From Nageia nagi (Eukaryota; Pinophyta), in the NCBI GenBank assembly GCA_050084985.1, contig JBITNC010000001.1, positions 191,828,001-191,892,000 of the forward strand: a stretch of DNA of 64,000 nt, read 5' to 3'. This document shows positions 56,291 through 64,000 of the stretch, piece by piece. The position numbers and the translations under genes are program-made. Positions within the stretch are counted from its first letter, which is position 1; each line of letters starts with the position of its first letter. Under the pieces are notes generated by a model. That model worked only from the letters and a program-made list of their open reading frames with translations, was not told the DNA's origin and did not search any database.

Positions 56291-56810
56291 GCCTCCTTTA
56301 ATCCTCTTGTGGTCCATGCTTGAGGCGGTCTCTTCTTTGGCACTTGATGTGGTTGCCTCCTATCTCTTAATGGAAGCATTTTGGTTCTTATTCTCCTTGA
56401 TTCCTTGAAGTGTGATTTCACAACCTTCACCTTGAATTTGAATTGTAAAGTTGAGTGGTTGGTGGTGTATCTTACAAGGATACCAACCATTGTACCCCTA
56501 AGACAACTTGAGGTAAATCACCTAAGGGGAAGATGAAGAAGTCATCTTCAATAGTGTAGTTTTTCAAACTAACCTTCATCTTAGGCACATACTGCTTGCA
56601 AGCCATAATTCCCATTTCCAACTATCACATCAAAACTCAGAAATGGTTCAATCTTCATCTTTTTTGAGGTGGCTAGCTTTTCATTAACAAAGTTATGGGT
56701 AGCACTTCCATCGATCAAATGTAAAACCTTCTCTCCCAAAACTTCTTCTGGAATTTTGAAGTGAAGTTTTGTTCATCCCACTCAAATACTAGTGTTCCTC
56801 CTTTTGATGC
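56291..56810 (-). pseudogene. First retropepsin-like domain (PR1)
   Basis: HLIDGSATHNFVNEKLA near 56.72-56.67 kb (triad D-G-S), KIEPFLSFDV, then VVLGVQW-like text near 56.49 kb with a frameshift, and FKFKVKVVKSHF. Orthologous in order to 17.7-18.2 kb. Confidence 0.75.
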
Positions 56811-56947
56811 CATAGGTGTAATAGACTTAGATTGGGTATTTGGATGTTCATGGTTCTACATGATGGCTCATCCCATTATATTTCATCTGTCCTCATCATC
56901 GAATAACTCTTCTTCTGAAAATACCTCAACATAATTTATGGCTCCCT

Positions 56948-57290
56948 CATAGTTGAAAATCGAATCAGAATCGGATAAAAATTGGAATCGGCCAAGCCAA
57001 AGATCAGATTCGAATCGGATCCGATTTTTTTTCAAATAAGTGCTTATCTGATTTTTTCCGATTCTAATTCCGATTTTTTAGACAAAAAAATCATGATTTT
57101 TTCGGAAAAAAATCGGCATTGAATTGGCCATCGTTTTTTTTGCCAAATTTTTTGAGATTTAGCTAAAACGAAGAAATTCCCTTCATTTTTTCCCTCATGC
57201 CAATTTTATCCGATTTTGTCTGATTTTTCAAAAAATCGAAATCTTGCAACCAAACAAATTTTAATCCGATTTTGATTTTTTCTAACTATG
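56948..57290 (-). mobile_element. hAT-like MITE copy 2
   Basis: 343 bp. Inverted termini CATAGTTGAAAATCGAATC and, reversed, CATAGTTAGAAAAAATC. Flanks GGCTCCCT (56940-56947) and GGCCCCTT (57291-57298) match at 6 of 8 positions. Same sequence family as 49597-49967 but in reverse orientation, inserted between zinc knuckle and protease. Confidence 0.78.
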
Positions 57291-57304
57291 GGCCCCTTCC
57301 CCAG

Positions 57305-57347
57305 GACAACGATGCCCGGAGTCCAAGTTTTTTGCAACTAAAGCATA
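57305..57347 (-). pseudogene. gag zinc knuckle with internal frameshift
   Basis: LCFSCKKLG in one frame and DSGHRC in the next: a one-base shift within the CX2CX7HXC knuckle. Corresponds to 17472-17513. Confidence 0.65.
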
Positions 57348-57349
57348 AG

Positions 57350-58150
57350 ATTTTTCCCTTTTCCAACACATTTCTTTCTCCTTGGTTCTTCTTGTATATG
57401 TATGGGAGGAGCAAACGTGGTCTACCCATTTGATGAATCTTTTCTTGGTGGTGATGCATCCTTCTTGAATGGTGCCCCCCATGCTGGGTCAAGGGTTTAG
57501 GGTGTCACCTTTGCTTGGTCCTTGGAAGATTAGAATCTTCAAGAGAAAAAACCCCTCTTAAATTACATCTTATAGAGTAGGTGGACAAAGGCTTTGACCA
57601 AGCCCTTCAATGTTTTCTTAAGTCTCCCATAAAGAGGAAAGCTATCCCTTATCTAACACATCTGAAACCAATCGAAATTCTTCAACCAAATTTGCCCAGG
57701 GTTGGAGTTTTGTTGAAATAGGCCCCATCTCTCTAAAGTATTCTTTGCTCATCCTTTCTCTCAAACCCTGTGAAGAATCCTTTTTACAAAATTCTTTCAA
57801 AGTCCACAATTGTCATGACCCAATGTGGTGAAGCCATTGTGCCACCACTCAAAAGTTATCCCCTAGGTGAAGGGGGGGAAAATCTGATTGCATCCGCCCT
57901 CTCTAAATATGCATGCCCTAGATGGGATTCTTGACCCTCTTGCGCTTGTGGAGTTGGTGTAAGTGCATCCAACTTTTAACAATTTGAGATAGCAAGTCTA
58001 CCAGATTGTAAATTGTTGTGTCGAATCTATCTCCTTTGCTTTATCCTTTTTTTGATTCACTTTCCACTCTCAATTTCCAAGGAAAATCTTTTCCTTCTTT
58101 GTGTATTGATGCTTTAGCATGAAGAAGTCCTCACAGGCTAACAAACTTTG
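57350..58150 (-). pseudogene. gag remnant of dual-protease element 2
   Basis: Only broken frames. Position between PBS and knuckle, and basic text such as YKKNQGERNVLEKGK, indicate gag. Confidence 0.45.
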
Positions 58151-58165
58151 AGCTCTAATACCAAC

Positions 58166-59144
58166 TGTACTGGTACCCTTCTAAGGTTTCTCCAATTTCT
58201 TACGAAATTCCACATTCATTCATAAAATAGGTATCAAAGTATATGCTCAAAAACCATCCAAACATGCCTCAAAACAGAAATAAACAACAATAACCAAATC
58301 TAAATATAAACCTAAAAATAACATGTGAATAGACCAAACGGGGCACATCTTCAGTTTGTAACATAAACAAAAATATAGCTCCAAAATACCTAATCCGCAT
58401 ACATCCCATGCACAATGAAGATATTAGTATAGCAAAATAATGGGAACATTCAATTCACATTCGAGATGCAATAGGAGCCAAAATCATAATGATCAACCAA
58501 GAATAATATAGGGCTGTAATAACCTAACAATTTTAGGGCAAAGCCCAAGACTTCGAATATGCTCAATCAAGGCTCCTAAAGGTTGGTGCAAAAACCCAAG
58601 ACGTCTCCCAAGCTTGGCGCAAGTCCCAAGATGACTCCCAAGATGGGTGCAAGCTTCCAAGTGGCAAGAAAGGTAGCACAAGTCTCTAGAATGACCCCTC
58701 AAGGTCGTGCAAGCTCTTCAAGTGTATGAATGTAGTAGCGAGGTAGAAGAAGGGAAGCTCCCTAAACTCCAATTTATCCAAGATTAAAAGCACAAGATGA
58801 CGTCTTTCAAATGAGCTAATGACTTGCCTTTATGGTGCTCAAACTTGCAAAAGAAGGCCCCTCCAAAGGCATTCGACAAGGAGGGGGTAATTATAAAAAT
58901 AATAAGTGGCCCTATAACCTCATAATATAGCCGACTAGGTGCAAGGGGTAATACATCATTAAATGGCCCCTCTTTATTATCTAAATAAATACATAATTCG
59001 CCCATTTAGATTTGCCCTTTTTTGGCACAAATATAAATATGCTAAATATATAATTTGACAAATAAGGTACTCCTAGTTTAAGTACTAAAGTCACAATGAA
59101 TTGGATGAGGGGTGTCGCTAATGTCCCAATTTGGGGACATTACA
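58166..59144 (-). repeat. 5' LTR of dual-protease element 2
   Basis: 979 bp. Sense start TGTAATGTCCCC at 59144, forming an inverted repeat with GGGACATTA just inside; sense end GGTACCAGTACA at 58166. Shows several single-base losses against the 3' LTR. Confidence 0.8.
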
Positions 59145-62100
59145 CTATCTATTGTTTTATGATAGATCAAAATAAATTTGGACCTTTGTATAATCTGTTT
59201 TATTGAAAAAATTTTAAAGAGTTTTTTAGAAATTAAGGACAAATTTTTGTTATCTTCCTTTTTTTTTTTTATTTTTTTTTTTTAAGGGAAAAATTTTGGT
59301 AATTTACCCATAGGCTTTTGCAAAAAGCAAAAAAACCAAAAAAATTATGATTCTTTACAAATTAGGGGAAAAATTTTAAAAATAACAACAACAAACAGCC
59401 TCAAATAAAAATTTAAAAACATAACAATTTTTTAATATCATAAAAAAAACTCATAAAACTGGGCAAAAATGCAATTTGTAATAAAAAAAAATAGTTTACC
59501 CCCAAAAATCTTAAAAAAATTTAGTGAATTCAATTAAAAAGCAAACGGGCATCCCCAATATTAACCCCCAAAACCCCAAACCAACTTGGACCCCAAACAA
59601 ATTCCCCCCCTAAAAAAAGGCAATTTTGGGTTTCCCCCAAACACATATACCTACAAATCCAACAAGGCCAAAATTTCAAAAAATTCACAATAATACTAGC
59701 TAACGCATGCACAAATGGGAAAAAAACAACAAAGTTTTAAACCATCCCACGACTTATTTAAAAGGGCCAATGGTACAAACAAAATCAACCCCAAAAGGCT
59801 ACTTCAGCCTCCTGGGGGCTAACTGGGGGGCCAAAAATCTCGTGATATTTGGACAAAAAATGGACAAAGCACTCCCCACCATAAAGGGGGGCCCCCTTCA
59901 GATATGGAAACCACCGAGGGGTAGAGACCCCAAAAACCCTTTGAAAAACCATCAAAAGGCAAAGGTGCTCCACCAATGCGGATTCCAAACCCTTAGCCTG
60001 ACAATCCCCTTTAGGTGCTCACCAAGGAATAAACCCCCGGGGCCCTTTGCTAAGGTTGTTCCCCTTTGGGGTGTAGAAGGAAAAAAGGGAAAGAAAAATT
60101 TTTCAAAAAAATGAGCCTCAATCTTTTTTAACTTTTATTGGGTCCGGATCTCCCTGGGAACATCAAAAAGGCCAAAGGGCCCAATTTTAGCCCCAAAAGG
60201 GCCAGGTCCCAACGGGGGGTGCTTGGTTCAGGCCCCAAACTGGGTTCCGGGGCCCATAATGCTGGGCCAGGGCAAAAAGGGCCATGCACCCCGGGGTTTG
60301 GGGGGTCAGGGGGAAGCCTAGGTCTAGGAGGCCAAACCCCGGGGGCGGGGACCCCCCAAAGGGTTTGGGCGAAACCAAAAAACCCAACAACAAATTTAAT
60401 GTATACAAATTTTGGTTTCCAAAAACAAGTCCGAGATCCAATAATTAATTTTTCCTATTCTACATTGGGTTTTAATTCCTTCCCAATTTATCAAAAAAAA
60501 CTACAAAAAGGATTTTTAAAAATGACCTTTTGGCTTTACAATTTTTTTATAGAAAAAAGGGATTTTTAAATCCTTAAAATACTGATTTTCGTTATCCTTA
60601 GCACAACAAATATAAAGAAACAAAATAAAAAACATTAATTCAAAACGAAGAGAAATTAAGACCCAATAAAAAAAAAACCCAAAGAATAAAAAAAAGGGGT
60701 TTTAACAAGTTCTGGGGGAAACCCCAAAATTTAAAAAGCTCACCAAACCCAAAGGGGGGGCGAAACCCCCAAGATGGCCCCGACCCTACAAAAAGGGCAA
60801 AGGGTTTTCCAAGGGTTGGCGCAAGCCCCAAAATAAAGAAATTGCAATCCCCCTTTTCAGCTTGGGAGCACCCTAGCCCTTAAAAGGAAGGGAGGGAACA
60901 CCCCCCCCTAGATACCTTTTTCAAATCCAAAAAATTTTTGGATCCACAAGGGAAAATTTTCCTTTTTTTATAGGTGCTTTTCCCTTGAAATTCCCCCATA
61001 TTAAACCCCGGCTGATTTTTAATAAACCTTTCCCCTCCGACTTTCCCCTGGCCGCGATTTAGAATCCTTTTTTCGGATCCATACTTTGCATTTTTAAAGG
61101 GAACCATGCATGGACTTGTCAAAGATTGACAAAAGATTTTCCCCCTTCCAAAAAAGACAAATTGGGAAAAAGTTTGGAGGAATTAGTTTAAAAGGGTTTC
61201 CAAATTGGAGACTTAACTTTAATTTTTTTGTGGTATGTTTTTTTTTCCAAATAAAATACCCTAAGAAAATTTTCTTATTAATTTTGTTTAAAATTTGGAA
61301 CAAAGTTGGTCAAATGATAAAACCCGGGGTTGAAAAGGTTTTTATATTTAATGGATTAAATAACAGTCACTCCTTATTTTTTTTTCGGGTTTTGCGTGTT
61401 TGGGGAAAAATTCGCCCTTTTTTTAGTTTGATAAATTTACGTTCCAATTTTATACTTTTTTATTAATAATAAAATTTAAGTAACAACGGCCAAGGGAAAA
61501 ACCCCAAAAGGAAAATTAAAAAATTGGTTTGTTTTACACAAGTTTAATCTTCCACAAAAAAAAAAATTAAGGAATTGATTTTTATCACAAAAAAAATTAG
61601 AATTTAAAAACCCCATGCCCTTTTTTCCCTTTTTTTATTTATTGTTTCTGTTTAAAGGGAATTTTCCCCCCGCAGCGATGGATAGATACTTGCTTTTAAA
61701 AATTAAAAAAAGCTTGTTAAATGGAAAACCAGAGTAAAAATTTGATTATCAATATGGGAAAAATTCCAACCGGGACTCAAACAATAAATATTTTGGAAAT
61801 TTTTGACCAAAAATTATATTTCCTTGGCTTTTTTTAAAAAAAGTAATGGTTCCCTAATTTTTCCATCATAAAATTTGAAAACATTTTGGTAGAGGGTTGA
61901 CAGTTGACCTTGTAAACCCCAAACGGGAAAACTTCTTACCCCTGTCCTAAATCCTTGCTTTAAAAAATGATTTTTGGGGCCCAAAACCTTGGTTAAAATA
62001 ATATTGTATTTGGTTTTTACTGCCATTGAAAGGGGGTCCGGGGGTTTCATTGCCCAATATTTTTTCAAAAAAAAGGGTATCCCCCCTTTGCATGTTATTT

Positions 62101-64000
62101 AAAAATTTTTCACCCTGGATTGGGTCCCCAAAGGGAAAAATTGGTGCTTAACCCGAACACTCAAAAAATTCATTGCGGGGCCCGAATATAGTAGCCAAAT
62201 TTTTTGTATTGTCTTTTTTTGTTGATGACTGATTAGACTTTTTTTTTTTCAACCCGAATAACCAACTTTTTATTTCAGCTTCTAGATTTTCTTTTTTTTT
62301 ACTAAAAAAGTATTTGCAGGTTTTTCATTTGCTTAGTTTTTGTTTGATAAAAATTTTTGGGGCCCCTTTTCATACCGGACCCTCCAATAAATATGAAATG
62401 CAGATTTTTTGTCTTCTTTTAAAGTTTTGGCTTGAGTTTATAAAGCTTTTTTTTTGCGGGCAAGTAGGGCTTTGGGGGCCCCACCACCCCCCTTTTGGGA
62501 AAAATTAAAAGGGGTAACCTGGAATTTTCTTTACCTTTATCTTCCAAATTTTCTTAAAAAAAATTTCCCTTTTTTTAAAAAAATTTTTTCTTTTTCGGGG
62601 TTTAATTAATGAATTGGATGCTGAAAATATGAAAACGGCATTTTATGTTTTGGGAATCAAATCAGAAAACTTAAAAATTTTGATCGTACTTTAGTTTTGA
62701 CCTTTTTTAAAAGGCATTGCGGAGGGGTTTTTCCCCAAAATTTTCTCTTTTTTTTTAAAAACAGGGAAGGGCCCGGGTTTTAAAGGGGGGCCCCCAAAAT
62801 TTTACTTTTTTTAAAACCCCCCCCAAAAAAGGGTGATTGTTTTTCATCCCAAAAAAAAAAGGGGAAATTTTCATTTTTCCCTTTTCCCCATTTTTTTTTC
62901 CTTTCGTTTTCAAGCCTTTGGTTTTTTGGGGTTTTTGGCTTTTTTGGGGTAAATTTGGGGCTAAACTTTTTAAAATTTTAAAAATTTCATTTGCTACTTT
63001 TGGGTGTTTTTTTAAAATTTTTTTGGGAATTGGGTTGATTTTTTTTTTTTGGAGATACTTCAAAAAATTTTTAACCCCCAAAATTTAAAAAAAATTTTCA
63101 TGGGGGGCCCCTTTGTAAACTTGGGGTTCCCCCTTTTTTTTGGTTTTAAAAACTTCATCTAATAAAAAAGTTTGGGGGTGAGTTTTAGGGGGGGTTTTTG
63201 AGAAAACTATGGTTTTTCTTTAAAATTTAAAAAAATTTTTTTTAAAGTTTTGGTTTTTTCCCAAAGGGGAAAAGGAAAAATAAAGGCCCAACATCACAAA
63301 TTTCTCCCCCAAATTTTAAATTTTTTTAAAATTTGGGGGGCCCAAATTTAAACTTTTTTGGGGAGCAAAAAAAAGGGAACCCCCCCCCTGGGGGGGGAAT
63401 GAATTGGGGGACTTTTTTTAAAAAAGGGGAAAATAAAATAAAAATTTTGGGGAAACCCTTTTTGGGGGTAAATTTCTTTCCTCCCTTTGGGGGAAACCCA
63501 CAAAAGGGGCAAAGCTAAAAAGATTTAAAACTGATTTTGTCGATTTTTTTTCCCGAATCGGGATAAAAAAAAACGCCCCCCCATGCAATTCCTTTTTTTA
63601 CAACAAATGGGGGAAATAACTTAATCCACTTTTCTTTTGTTAAAATTTTTTTACTTTAAATTTTTCCATTAAATTTTCCCCTTCCCTTGCCTTTTAGAGT
63701 TCAAGTAAATTTGTTTTTTTAAATTACTTGGTAAATTTTTTTTGGGAACATAGATTTTTTTTTTAAAAAAATTTTAAAAGTTTGAAAAAAGGGGGAACAG
63801 GGGGAAAAAAAATTTAAATTTAGCAAAAAAAAAAACCCCCAAAGGGAAAAAAAAACCCAAATTTCCCCTTTTTGGATCCTCATCTCCCCCCCCCAAAAGG
63901 GAATTTTTAATTTCATGTGAAAAAAAAATTTAAAAACAAACCCCTTTTTCCCCCAAAAAACCCCCTTGGGGGGTTTTTAATTTTTTTTCCTCTAAACATT
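59145..64000. other. Low-quality, homopolymer-inflated tail with LTR similarity
   Basis: From about 59.2 kb nearly every few bases form runs of A, T, G or C. Traces of known repeats remain. 59.95-60.03 kb ('aggtgctccaccaatgcgga', 'cccttagcctgac') follows the TGACGTCC-family LTR (compare 33.3 kb). 60.70-60.92 kb follows the 53.6-53.9 kb LTR ('gcaagcccc', 'gggagcaccctagccctta'). Open frames here are artefacts of composition. I would annotate no gene. Confidence 0.75.

Larger units (their letters stand above)
53286..59144 (-). mobile_element. Dual-protease LTR element (minus)
   Basis: LTRs at 53286-54298 and 58166-59144, same orientation. PBS TGGTATTAGAGC (minus) at 58163-58152 and purine tract at about 54310-54299. 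Internal order in sense direction: gag with zinc knuckle (about 57.3 kb, carrying a MITE), PR1 (about 56.8-56.4 kb), linker, PR2 (about 56.0-55.56 kb), then a region without recognised function. Same family as the element at 17.1-35.6 kb. No clear TSD (ATATA versus CTATC). No reverse transcriptase recognised. Confidence 0.8.

Noticed and set aside
59707-63081. ORFs of 80-143 codons in the last 5 kb
   Set aside because: Composition is dominated by homopolymer runs and overlaps corrupted LTR copies. Translations are Lys/Pro/Gly/Phe runs without domain features.

Overview
The window looks like nuclear DNA of a large-genome seed plant, most likely a gymnosperm (conifer-like). That is an inference from a plant-type homoserine dehydrogenase gene split by very long introns, and from decayed, nested LTR retrotransposons primed by initiator-methionine tRNA. 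I see no bacterial operons, rRNA, tRNA or CRISPR.

The only host gene I can support is a monofunctional plant-type homoserine dehydrogenase on the + strand. Seven internal coding exons lie at 14096-14211, 15397-15450, 44510-44597, 44789-44881, 45114-45154, 45474-45527 and 45662-45825. All junctions are GT-AG with matching phases. The 5' and 3' exons lie outside the window. One intron is about 29 kb (15451-44509), and the flanking introns exceed 14 kb and 18 kb.

Almost everything else is retrotransposon. From left to right: (i) 1-5.7 kb, minus-strand pieces of a large element (called LARD-like here) that carries a conserved ORF of unknown function; (ii) 6683-12128, a complete + strand LTR element with gag, zinc knuckle, protease and a 10-residue repeat domain but no reverse transcriptase; (iii) 12226-13659, a minus-strand LTR; (iv) 17.1-35.6 kb, a + strand element with two retropepsin-like domains. 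A solo LTR (18582-27892, TSD ACAAT) interrupts the second of these domains, and a LARD-like element (19246-27250) interrupts that solo LTR; (v) 36678-42379, a complete minus-strand element with TSD AAAGT and long unrecognised ORFs; (vi) 46788-50.66 kb, a minus-strand gag-protease element with a 21-copy decapeptide repeat and a hAT-like MITE; (vii) 51.3-52.9 kb, LINE and copia debris; (viii) 53286-59144, a minus-strand dual-protease element with a second copy of the MITE.

From about 59.2 kb to the end the sequence is dominated by overlong homopolymers. It still shows recognisable LTR similarity, so it is best read as a low-quality assembly tail; ORFs there are not trustworthy.

The most interesting material is a set of apparently non-autonomous LTR families. 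I recognise no reverse transcriptase or integrase of an LTR element in the window. What the elements do keep is the LARD-like ORF in two diverged copies, tandem retropepsin-like domains with altered active-site triads, a decapeptide repeat domain after the protease, and an internally duplicated long frame in the 36.7-42.4 kb element.
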